A stretch of 64,000 nucleotides of DNA, from assembly GCA_963840095.1 (NCBI GenBank), contig CAWIXN010000007.1, positions 101,948-165,947 on the forward strand, given 5' to 3'. Source of the DNA: DATBGO01 sp963840095 (GTDB lineage Bacteria; Actinomycetota; Actinomycetes; Streptosporangiales; Streptosporangiaceae). Positions 31,501 through 38,386 of the stretch are shown piece after piece; the stretch's first letter is position 1, and every line of letters begins with the position of its first letter. Under the pieces are notes generated by a model. The model saw only the letters and a list, made by a program, of their open reading frames with translations, made no database searches and was not told the DNA's origin. Position numbers and translations under genes: made by a program.

Positions 31501-32793
31501 TTGTCGAACCGCAACATGGACTGGGCCCATCTGGACAGCCGGCACGAAAGGGTGGCGACCGTCGCGGCTCTCCAGGGCTGCCCGGCTCAGGTCACGGTCC
31601 CCATGGCAATCCGAGAGCCAACCGCGCCGACTCCCCCCGCCACGGACTCATCGGCGAGCCAGGCCACCGACCCCGAGCCGGGCCACGGTCCGACTGGCCA
31701 TGGCCGCCGTCGCCGCAGCCCGCGCGCCGCGGCGGCAGCCGCCGTCACCGTGGCCGCCGTCGGCTGCGCGCTGGCCGTCCCGCTGAGCGCCTCGGCCGCC
31801 CGGGTCGAGCCCGCCGCCGCATCCTGGAAGATCGTCAAGACCACCCACCAGAGCGGAGCCCCGATCTTCACCGCGATCACCGCCAGCAGCCTGAGCCATG
31901 CATGGGCATTTGAGGGGCTCCAGGCCGGCACGTCGAAGCCAATCGAGTGGAGCCTGTCCGGCTCGACCTGGACGAAGGTTTCCTTCCCCGGTCACTCCCG
32001 CGAGGAGGTCACAGCCGCCGGATCGACGTCCGCCAGCGATGCGTGGACGATCACCTCCAACGGCTCAAAGTCCAGGGCACTGCGCTGGAACGGCAGCGGC
32101 TGGACGGCTACTGGCTCGTTTAACGCCGACCTCGGCAACGTAACGGTGATCAGCCCGACCGACGTGTGGGCCTTCGACTCGTTGTTTTCCGGGCCCGGGG
32201 GCGCCTGGCATTACAACGGGCACAGCTGGTCGCCTGACGGATCCGGCCTCTTCGGCGGGAGCGCACTGTCGAGCCACAGTGTCTGGGCGTTCGGAGCCAC
32301 CAAGGTCGCGCACTGGAATGGCCACGCCTGGTCGCGGACCTCCGTGAAGAGCCTGCTGCCGCCTGACTCCGAGCTCAATGTCTCCGGGCTGACCGGCATC
32401 TACGCCCAGTCGTCGAACAGTGTGTGGGCAACCGGGTCGGGGTTCACCATGGACGAGGGCGGCCCCACGGTACTGCTGCACTACAACGGGCACAACTGGA
32501 GCCGGGTGGCTGAGGTCGGATCCGACGACGAGGTCGCCCAGTCAGTAATCCCGGACGGCCACGGCGGCCTGTGGATTCCGGTGCCGTCATCAGAGGGAAG
32601 GCCGTTCGTGCTGCTGCACTACTCCGGCGGCCACCTGCGTACGACCGCACTGCCAGTCAGCGGCAACAAGCTCAATGTGCTCGACCTCGCCGCCGTCCCA
32701 CACAGCACCAGCGCCTTCGGTGCCGGTTTCACCCACCAAGCCGGTAACCCCGGACTAGGCATCGCGGGCGCGATCCTCGAATACAAGCGCTGA
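31501..32793 (+). CDS. exported or anchored beta-propeller-like repeat protein, paralogue 2
   Basis: A 430-residue paralogue of the preceding gene. It has the same plan: a polar N-terminus with DWAHLDSRHERV, an Arg-rich stretch, a hydrophobic segment (about 78-100), WKIVKTTHQSG, then W-rich repeats HAWAFEG, DAWTITS, DVWAFDS, SVWAFGA, SVWATGS with HYNGHSW, HWNGHAW and HYNGHNW, and a shared ending GLGIAGAILEYKR. The start is TTG at 31501, four bases after GGGAGG, at the position of the ATG in paralogue 1. A third, more distant protein of this type is at 43608. The conserved WA-LDS-x-HERV motif ahead of the membrane segment should lie in the cytoplasm. Confidence 0.75.
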   Translation: MSNRNMDWAHLDSRHERVATVAALQGCPAQVTVPMAIREPTAPTPPATDSSASQATDPEPGHGPTGHGRRRRSPRAAAAAAVTVAAVGCALAVPLSASAARVEPAAASWKIVKTTHQSGAPIFTAITASSLSHAWAFEGLQAGTSKPIEWSLSGSTWTKVSFPGHSREEVTAAGSTSASDAWTITSNGSKSRALRWNGSGWTATGSFNADLGNVTVISPTDVWAFDSLFSGPGGAWHYNGHSWSPDGSGLFGGSALSSHSVWAFGATKVAHWNGHAWSRTSVKSLLPPDSELNVSGLTGIYAQSSNSVWATGSGFTMDEGGPTVLLHYNGHNWSRVAEVGSDDEVAQSVIPDGHGGLWIPVPSSEGRPFVLLHYSGGHLRTTALPVSGNKLNVLDLAAVPHSTSAFGAGFTHQAGNPGLGIAGAILEYKR

Positions 32794-32835
32794 CCAATTC
32801 CAGGACCTGGCACCAGGTCCCCTGCCGACCGGGGC

Positions 32836-32873
32836 GAGGCCCTGCCCGCCGGATCACCGGCGGGCAGGGCCTC
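32836..32873. terminator. bidirectional hairpin terminator
   Basis: GAGGCCCTGCCCGCCGG (32836-32852) and its exact complement (32857-32873) form a perfect 17-bp stem around ATCA. It lies between convergent genes and touches the proS stop codon. Such a long GC stem fits a terminator for both directions, although the T-run is poor. Confidence 0.75.
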
Positions 32874-34581
32874 ATAGTGACCGCCAGCTCACCAACTGCT
32901 GCACTCGCGAAACGGCCTCCGCCACCGGCACCCGCGCCTTCTCGCCAGTGGCCCTGGTGGTGATCTCCACCACGCCGTCGGCGAGATCCCGGCTGCCGAC
33001 GCTGATCCGGTACGGGATCCCGGTCAGCTCAGCGTCGCGGTATTTCACCCCGGGCCGCTCATCCCGGTCGTCGATCAGCGCGTCGAGGCCGGCCGCAAGC
33101 AGCCCCTCGTAGAGCAACTCGGCCGCGGCGCGGGCCTCGGCGTCCCGGGTGGAAAGCAGGACGACGATCACCTCGGCGGGCGCGACCTGCGCCGGCCAGG
33201 TCAGGCCCGCCTCGTCGTGATGCACCTCGGCGATCGCCGCCATGGCGCGCTCCACCCCGATGCCGTAGCAGCCCATGATCGGCGTGATGGCCGTGCCGTC
33301 CGGCCCGAGCACCGAGACCCCGAGCGCGGTGGTGTACTTGCGGCCCAGCTTGAAGATGTGCCCGACCTCGATGACCTGGATCAGTTCCAGCGGCGTGCCG
33401 CAGCGCAGGCACGGCTCGCCCGCGCTGACCTCGCGTAGATCCGCCCACTGGCCCACGGTGATGTCCCTGGCCACATCCACGCCGGTCAGGTGGACGTCGT
33501 CAGTGTTGGCCCCGGTGGTCATGTTGGTCCGGCCCCGCAGCGCCAGGTCGGCGATCACCGGCAGGCTGGTGACTCCGACCGCGCCGAGGCTGCCGGGCGA
33601 AGCGCCGAGAGCCGCCCGGATCTCGTCGGCCTGAGCCGGCCGGATATCCCCGGAGCCGACGGCGTCCGCGAGTTTCTGATCAGCCAGCGGGTGATCACCG
33701 CGCAGCAGCACCAGCGTCAGCTGCCCGCCGATCGCCTGGACCAGCGTCTTGATCTGGCGGTCGGCGGGGATGTCGTACAACTTGGCCAGATCGTCGATGG
33801 TGCGCACGTCCGGTGTCGGCAGCCGCTGCGGCTCGGCGGGACCCGGCTGGTCGGTGATCGGCTCCAGCGCTGAGGTGGCCTTCTCCAGGTTGGCCGCGTA
33901 CCCGCAGTTGCCGCAGCGCGCGATCAGGTCCTCGCCGGCCTCCGACGGGCAGACGAACTCAACCGAGTCGCTGCCGCCCATGGTCCCGCTGGACGCCTCC
34001 GCCGCGATCGCCGGAATCCCGAGCCTGGCGAAGATCCGCTCATAAGCCCCGCGGTGCGCGTCGAAGGACGCGTCCAGGCCCGCCTCGTCCAGGTCGAAGC
34101 TGTAGGAGTCCTTCATGGTGAACTCGCGCACCCGAATCAGGCCACTCTTGGGCCGCGGCTCGTCGCGGAACTTGATCTGGAACTGGTACCAGGACTGCGG
34201 CAGCTCGCGGTAGGAGGCCAGTTCGAGCGCCAGGGTGGTGAAGATCTCCTCGTGGGTCATGCCGAGGACGACTTCCGCGCCCTTGCGGTCCCTGAGACGG
34301 AACATCTCCTCCCCCATGACCGCCAGCCGCCCGCTCCGTTCCCAGATCTGGGCGGGCTGCATGCACGGGAGCAGGAACTCTTGCGCTCCGATCCCGTTCA
34401 TCTCTTCCCTGATGATCGCCATGACCTTGGCCCGGACCCGGACCCCGAGCGGCAGCAGGCTGTAGTGACCGGCCATGAGCTGGCGGATGAACCCGGCGCG
34501 GAGCAGCAGCCGGTGGCTGGCCGCGTCAGCGTCCGCCGGATCCTCACGCAGGGTGGGAATGTGAAGCTTTGACCAGCGCAT
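32872..34581 (-). CDS. proS: prolyl-tRNA synthetase (bacterial type, with editing domain)
   Basis: Charges tRNA-Pro in the cytoplasm. The 569-residue frame starts MRWSKLHIPTLREDPADAD and contains class II motif 1 (the RLLLRAGFIRQLMAGHYSLLPLG region), motif 2 (QIKFRDEPRPKSGLIRVREFTMKDSYSF), an inserted editing domain (about 230-380, with DDLAKLYDIPADRQIKTL and the GANTDDVHLTGVD region), motif 3 (TPIMGCYGIGVERAMAAI) and the anticodon-binding domain (VIVVLLS to the end). The ATG at 34581 gives the conserved N-terminus; the frame's upstream extension is spurious. No T-box leader was seen. It is transcribed alone and convergent with the repeat protein. Confidence 0.96.
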   Translation of the reverse strand: MRWSKLHIPTLREDPADADAASHRLLLRAGFIRQLMAGHYSLLPLGVRVRAKVMAIIREEMNGIGAQEFLLPCMQPAQIWERSGRLAVMGEEMFRLRDRKGAEVVLGMTHEEIFTTLALELASYRELPQSWYQFQIKFRDEPRPKSGLIRVREFTMKDSYSFDLDEAGLDASFDAHRGAYERIFARLGIPAIAAEASSGTMGGSDSVEFVCPSEAGEDLIARCGNCGYAANLEKATSALEPITDQPGPAEPQRLPTPDVRTIDDLAKLYDIPADRQIKTLVQAIGGQLTLVLLRGDHPLADQKLADAVGSGDIRPAQADEIRAALGASPGSLGAVGVTSLPVIADLALRGRTNMTTGANTDDVHLTGVDVARDITVGQWADLREVSAGEPCLRCGTPLELIQVIEVGHIFKLGRKYTTALGVSVLGPDGTAITPIMGCYGIGVERAMAAIAEVHHDEAGLTWPAQVAPAEVIVVLLSTRDAEARAAAELLYEGLLAAGLDALIDDRDERPGVKYRDAELTGIPYRISVGSRDLADGVVEITTRATGEKARVPVAEAVSRVQQLVSWRSL

Positions 34582-34891
34582 GACTGGATGCCCTCTGCTT
34601 GACGGAAACGGGATTGCTGCGGAAGAACGCATTCTATGGCGTCCGCCAGCCGCCAGCGGCCGGATATTCGCGCCACGGCGCAACCGGAGAAGCCGATGGG
34701 ATCTTTGCTCCGGATCAGCCCATACCTCTCTTCACTTGTTGTAATCGCGCTGAAACTGACAGTCATATTGGTCTAGGGTTACCGTGATCTCCGCCCAGGC
34801 GGCCGCCGCTCCGCTGGCCCGAATCTCCGGGCCCGCACCGGCCATGCCGCAGTCCGATCTGGCCGACTTTCGCAGAGGAGTCACGACGTCC

Positions 34892-35530
34892 ATGAACCGC
34901 TTAACCGTACGGAACACCGATCTCAAGGCGGCCGGGGCCGCGCTGATCATCTCGCTCGCACTCGGAGCCTGTTCAAGCTCGGGCTCGACATCGCCGTCCA
35001 CCGGTACCGGGATCAGCCCGGCCAGCCAGGCGTCCGCCAGCCCCATCGGGCAGGCCAGTCCGTCCAGTGGTTCGGCGGGCGTGATGTTCCACGGCAAGAT
35101 CCAGGTGACCGGGGCCGCGAAGTTCGCCGCGAGCTTCACCGACAAGGACACCGCCGTCAAAAGCTGCGCCGACGTGGCCACCAAAGGCGATGAGCCGGGC
35201 GGCACGTTCATGGTCCCCTCTCCCTATATCACCCAGAACCCTCTCATTGAGGTCAAGCTGGCCAAGTTCCATGGAGCCGGCACTTACCCCCCGGCCGAGA
35301 TGCAAAGTGACACATCAGATTCGATCTGGCTAAAGACCGGCGGCGCGACCAGCGATTACGAAATCACATCGCATCCGGCGGCGTCGATCCCCGGGCAGAC
35401 CACCGGCAAGGAGGTGCTGTTCCTTGATAAAAACGGCTCCGGCGAGCTCGCCTTCTCCGAAGCACACAAGCTCGGCAAGAAAACCAACCCTGCCATCGCA
35501 GGCCTGATCAGCTGGACCTGCTCAGGGTAG
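34892..35530 (+). CDS. lipoprotein of unknown function
   Basis: A 212-residue exported protein. The signal peptide carries a lipobox LALGAC (Cys at about residue 27), followed by a Ser/Thr/Pro-rich linker (28-60) as usual for a surface lipoprotein. The folded part contains GKIQVTGAAKFAASFTD, a Cys-containing VKSCADVAT and an ending GLISWTCSG, so one disulfide is likely. No family is recognised. ATG at 34892 is chosen because it places the charged residues and lipobox correctly; the ribosome site GAGGAG is about eleven bases upstream. It is divergent from proS across a 310-bp spacer in which nothing else was found. Confidence 0.75.
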   Translation: MNRLTVRNTDLKAAGAALIISLALGACSSSGSTSPSTGTGISPASQASASPIGQASPSSGSAGVMFHGKIQVTGAAKFAASFTDKDTAVKSCADVATKGDEPGGTFMVPSPYITQNPLIEVKLAKFHGAGTYPPAEMQSDTSDSIWLKTGGATSDYEITSHPAASIPGQTTGKEVLFLDKNGSGELAFSEAHKLGKKTNPAIAGLISWTCSG

Positions 35531-35622
35531 GTTCTTCTGGGACATTGGGTCGTGCCGGAGTTAATGTCGGCTGAGATTCGAGCCTGAGTTTTGAGCTGAG
35601 CGGATCCGGGCACGGATCATGC

Positions 35623-35850
35623 ATGCGGACGGACAAGTCAGCGCGCCGCGTTCTGGCCGTTGCCATGGGCATCGCGGCGATCTTCGATCTGACTGGCGCC
35701 GTCACCTACCGGGTCATGCATCCGATCCTCCCGGATCCGCCGCTGCGGGACGCCGATCCGTTCCAATCGGCGATGGCGACGATCCTGTCCGCGCACCGCG
35801 ATGCGGTCACGCACGCGCGAGACAAGAGCGGCGTGACCCTCGCCGAGTGA
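35623..35850 (+). CDS. small single-pass membrane protein
   Basis: A 75-residue protein with a basic N-terminus (MRTDKSARR) and one hydrophobic segment (about 10-30, VLAVAMGIAAIFDLTGAV), then a polar outer part. No clear ribosome site precedes the ATG. Its TGA overlaps the GTG of the next gene by 4 bp, so the pair is probably co-translated. The family is not recognised. Confidence 0.5.
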   Translation: MRTDKSARRVLAVAMGIAAIFDLTGAVTYRVMHPILPDPPLRDADPFQSAMATILSAHRDAVTHARDKSGVTLAE

Positions 35851-36902
35851 GCGACAGCGACCGGATGCCGGGAACCTCGGAGCCCGCCACCGGAACCACC
35901 AAGTCCAACACCGCGATCGGCGACGCAGCGACCGGCGGCGCCGCCACGGGAATACCCAGCGGAGGCACCCCCATCGGAGCCACCACCGGAACACCCAGCG
36001 AACGCACCCCGCCCGGCGCCAGCACCCCGCCCGGCGCCAGCACCCCGCCCGGCGCCAGCACCCCGCCCGGCGCCAGCACCCCGCCCGGCGCCAGCACCCC
36101 GCCCGGCGTTAGCTTCCCCGTCGGCCCAAGTACTCCCCTCGTAACCGGACCCGCCGCGGCCCGTCCCTCAGGAACCGCCATGGGCATCGGGCCGTCTGGA
36201 TCCACGGGGCCGGAGCGCACGGAGCCAGGGCCCTTGGCAGCTGCCGTGGGCGGCGGGCCATCCGGGACTACCAGGCCGGGCCCGTCGGAGACTGCCGTGG
36301 GCGGCGGGCCATCCGGGACTACCAGGCCGGGCCCGTCAGAGACTGCCATCGGCGCAGCGCCGCCGGGGCCTTCGGGGGTGGCCCCGTCGGGGACCTCCGC
36401 GGGACGAGCCATGGCCAGCGGCATCAGGGCAGCGGCCGGTACGAGTCCCGTGACCAGCACCGCGCCTGAAGTTGATCACGTGGCCGACATGGTGCTGGCG
36501 CGGATCAAGGACAAGCTGGACGACGGGCGAGACGGCCCGCCGGAGATACCCTCCGCCGAGCACGCCATCGCCCTGCGGGAGCAGGCTCCCGAGCTCTATG
36601 ACCTCTGGCTGAAGATTGCCCAGGAAAAAGCCGCCACCGAGAACTACGTCGACCGGGCTCCCTACGAGATACCTGAGCGGCTCGCGGCGAGCGGCAGGCC
36701 GAGAGCGCTGGGCGCACTGATCATCGTGCTGTCGTTTTGCGGATACCTGGCCTGGCTCGGCGGGCCCGGCCCCTACATAGGCGGCCTGATCGCCATTCTC
36801 GACCTGGGCGCGATGTTCGGCATGTTCTTCGGTCTCCGGCCGGAGGGCCTGGCGGAGACGAAGCGGGCCGACAGGAAGCGGCCGTTACCAGCCGTCGGCT
36901 GA
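35847..36902 (+). CDS. DUF2335-like membrane protein with a repeat-rich N-terminus
   Basis: A 351-residue protein. Residues 10-195 are low-complexity Gly/Pro/Thr/Ser with two kinds of DNA repeats (five 18-bp PGASTP units, and two 48-bp units GGGPSGTTRPGPSETA). The conserved part (about 205-335) reads ALREQAPELYDLWLKIAQEKAATEN, then two membrane helices (ALGALIIVLSFCGYLAWL and GGLIAILDLGAMFGMFFGL), which matches the DUF2335 arrangement of a helical region before two helices. The function of that family is unknown. The GTG at 35847 overlaps the stop of the small membrane protein. Confidence 0.65.
   Translation: MSDSDRMPGTSEPATGTTKSNTAIGDAATGGAATGIPSGGTPIGATTGTPSERTPPGASTPPGASTPPGASTPPGASTPPGASTPPGVSFPVGPSTPLVTGPAAARPSGTAMGIGPSGSTGPERTEPGPLAAAVGGGPSGTTRPGPSETAVGGGPSGTTRPGPSETAIGAAPPGPSGVAPSGTSAGRAMASGIRAAAGTSPVTSTAPEVDHVADMVLARIKDKLDDGRDGPPEIPSAEHAIALREQAPELYDLWLKIAQEKAATENYVDRAPYEIPERLAASGRPRALGALIIVLSFCGYLAWLGGPGPYIGGLIAILDLGAMFGMFFGLRPEGLAETKRADRKRPLPAVG
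36010..36106 (+). repeat. 18-bp tandem repeats
   Basis: Five units of CCCGGCGCCAGCACCCCG encode PGASTP in the DUF2335-like protein. Most are identical in DNA sequence. Confidence 0.9.
36242..36347 (+). repeat. two near-identical 48-bp units
   Basis: Two direct copies of a 48-bp stretch starting GTGGGCGGCGGGCCATCCGG encode the same 16 residues twice in the DUF2335-like protein. Confidence 0.8.
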
Positions 36903-36932
36903 GTTCAGCCGGCGTTTCCCGGCCGGATTTCC

Positions 36933-36985
36933 AATGATCCTGACGACTTTCCGGTACATATCGCGGGGAAGTCGCCAAGATCATT
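36933..36985. repeat. intergenic hairpin element, copy B
   Basis: A 53-bp palindrome between the DUF2335-like gene and the paaX leader. The arms from AATGATCCTGACGACTT (36933-36949) pair with AAGTCGCCAAGATCATT (36969-36985) at 15 of 17 positions. The loop TACATATCG (36955-36963) is identical to that of copy A (11403-11411), while the inner stem sequence differs on both sides so that most pairing is kept. Confidence 0.75.
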
Positions 36986-37045
36986 GGGGCAACCTTCGCA
37001 GCGCAGGCGGGCACCCTCGACGCGCCGATTGCGGTACCTCACGCT

Positions 37046-37080
37046 CTACAAATTGTTGACGTCAACAGCGATTGATGTAG
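37046..37080 (+). promoter_or_regulatory. probable PaaX operator/promoter of the leader-paaX unit
   Basis: A 35-bp block beginning CTACA, with GTTGA at positions 10-14, and ending GATGTAG. The same pattern with the same length lies before boxC at 38292-38326. Inside it are a perfect palindrome TGTTGACGTCAACA (37055-37068) and a possible promoter, TTGACG (37056-37061) with TAGATT 16 bp later. Its place suggests PaaX autoregulation. Confidence 0.6.
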
Positions 37081-37121
37081 ATTGCTGGCCTAGCCGCAGC
37101 GTCGTCGCCCGGAGGTCAGGC

Positions 37122-37211
37122 GTGACACCGCAAGCCAGCGTGACACCGCAAGCCAGCCTGACACCGCAAGCCAGCCTGACACCGCAAGCCAGCCTGACAC
37201 CGCAAGCCAGC
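37122..37211 (+). repeat. five 18-bp tandem repeats
   Basis: Units of GTGACACCGCAAGCCAGC or CTGACACCGCAAGCCAGC form the first part of the leader ORF. Confidence 0.9.
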
Positions 37212-37424
37212 GTGACCCGCGATGCCATTACGACCGGCGGAGGCAGCAGCGTGACGCGGGAAGTCGGCATGGCACCCGGACCGACCAGACCCGGGCCGGC
37301 CAGACCCGGGCCGTCCAGACCCGGACCGACCAGATCCGGACCGGCCAGACCCGGGCCGTCCAGACACGGGCCGTCCAGACCCGGGCCGTCCAGCGGCGAG
37401 CCGATGAGATACGGGTACCGATGA
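37122..37424 (+). CDS. repeat-encoded leader ORF coupled to paaX
   Basis: A 100-residue ORF from GTG 37122, which has an excellent GGAGGT site five bases upstream. It starts with five six-residue repeats VTPQAS/LTPQAS (18-bp units). A short unique part, VTRDAITTGGGSSVTREVGM, is followed by about seven RPGPS-type five-residue repeats (15-bp units) and an ending GEPMRYGYR. Its TGA overlaps the paaX ATG as ATGA. No family is recognised. The arrangement matches the TetR leader at 8198: a good start, tandem repeats and a stop-start overlap. It may tune regulator translation. Confidence 0.55.
   Translation: MTPQASVTPQASLTPQASLTPQASLTPQASVTRDAITTGGGSSVTREVGMAPGPTRPGPARPGPSRPGPTRSGPARPGPSRHGPSRPGPSSGEPMRYGYR
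37288..37392 (+). repeat. 15-bp tandem repeats
   Basis: About seven units of AGACCCGGGCCGTCC or close variants (GGACCGACC, GGGCCGGCC) form the second part of the leader ORF. Confidence 0.85.
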
Positions 37425-38287
37425 GAACCGCCACCGCCCTCGATGCGCCGCAGCCGGTCCTCAGCCGCCGACGTGAGGTTGGCGAGGCCAGTTCCAGGTC
37501 GCTGCTGATGACCTTGCTGGGCGAGTTCGTACTGCCGCGCGACGGCGCGGTCTGGACCTCGGTCTTGATCCGCGCACTCGCGATGTTCGACATCGAGGAG
37601 AAATCAGCCCGCCAGGCCCTGGCGCGTACCGCAGCGGAAGGCTGGCTGACCGCGCAGCGGCAGGGCCGGCGGGTGCGGTGGGATCTGACCGAGGCCGGCC
37701 GCGGGCTGCTGACGCACGGGGCCGAGCGGATCTACTCGTTCGGCCGCGAGCAGCCCACCTGGAATCAGACCTGGCTCATCCTGATCGTCACGGTGCCCGA
37801 GGCTAAGCGGGAACTCAGGCACCGGCTGCGGACCCGGCTCTCCTGGACGGGATTCGGCTCCCCGGCGCCGGGCGTCTGGGTCACGCCGGACACCGGCCGC
37901 GAGCCCGAGGCCAGGGAGATTCTCGAGGAGCTAGGGCTGGCCGAAGGCGCGACGTCGTTCAGCGCTCGCTACGGCTCGGTCGGCTCGCCGGAGACGCTGG
38001 CCGCGCAGGCCTGGGACCTGGCCGCCGTCGCCGCCCGCTACGAGGCGTTTATCGCCGAGTTCGGCGGGCTGGCGCCGCGCGCGGGCGACGAGACGCTGAT
38101 CGCCGCGACCAGGCTGGTCCACGAGTGGCGCAGGTTCCCGCTTCTCGACCCGCAGCTTCCAGCCGAGCTGTTGCCGGCTCGTTGGAGCGGGACCCGGGCG
38201 GCCCGGCTGTTTCACGCCAGGCACCGCGAATGGGCACCACGGGCACAGCTGCGCTGGGATGCGCTGACCGCCGAGGAGGACGGCTGA
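37421..38287 (+). CDS. paaX: PaaX-family transcriptional regulator
   Basis: A 288-residue regulator. The N-terminal PaaX winged helix is seen in SRSLLMTLLGEFVLPRDGAVWTSVLIRALAMFDIEEKSARQALARTAAEGWL in outline (about 24-80), followed by the PaaX central Cas2-like domain (WLILIVTVPEAKRELRHRLRTRLSWTGFGSPAPGVWVTPD) and the C-terminal domain with LIAATRLVHEWRRFPLLDPQLPAELLP. Family members repress CoA-dependent aromatic catabolism and respond to the acyl-CoA. The ATG overlaps the leader ORF stop. boxC begins 99 bp downstream, and a shared 35-bp block precedes both transcription units, so the likely ligand is benzoyl-CoA. That ligand is inferred. Confidence 0.92.
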   Translation: MRTATALDAPQPVLSRRREVGEASSRSLLMTLLGEFVLPRDGAVWTSVLIRALAMFDIEEKSARQALARTAAEGWLTAQRQGRRVRWDLTEAGRGLLTHGAERIYSFGREQPTWNQTWLILIVTVPEAKRELRHRLRTRLSWTGFGSPAPGVWVTPDTGREPEAREILEELGLAEGATSFSARYGSVGSPETLAAQAWDLAAVAARYEAFIAEFGGLAPRAGDETLIAATRLVHEWRRFPLLDPQLPAELLPARWSGTRAARLFHARHREWAPRAQLRWDALTAEEDG

Positions 38288-38291
38288 CTTT

Positions 38292-38326
38292 CTACATAAA
38301 GTTGAACCTTGCGCAAAGCGATGTAG
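38292..38326 (+). promoter_or_regulatory. probable PaaX operator/promoter of boxC
   Basis: A 35-bp block with CTACA at one end, GTTGA at positions 10-14 and GATGTAG at the other end, matching 37046-37080 in length and fixed positions. TTGAAC (38302-38307) would be the -35, and the TAGCAC that follows after 16 bp a weak -10. Confidence 0.6.
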
Positions 38327-38386
38327 CACGTAGGATGGAACTATCCCGGCCAGCGCCCTGACGACCGGCCGCCGAGGAGACCGCCC

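Noticed and set aside
34582..34891. A T-box or other amino-acid riboswitch before proS
   Set aside because: No specifier-like stem, T-box consensus or terminator pair was found upstream of 34581 on the minus strand.
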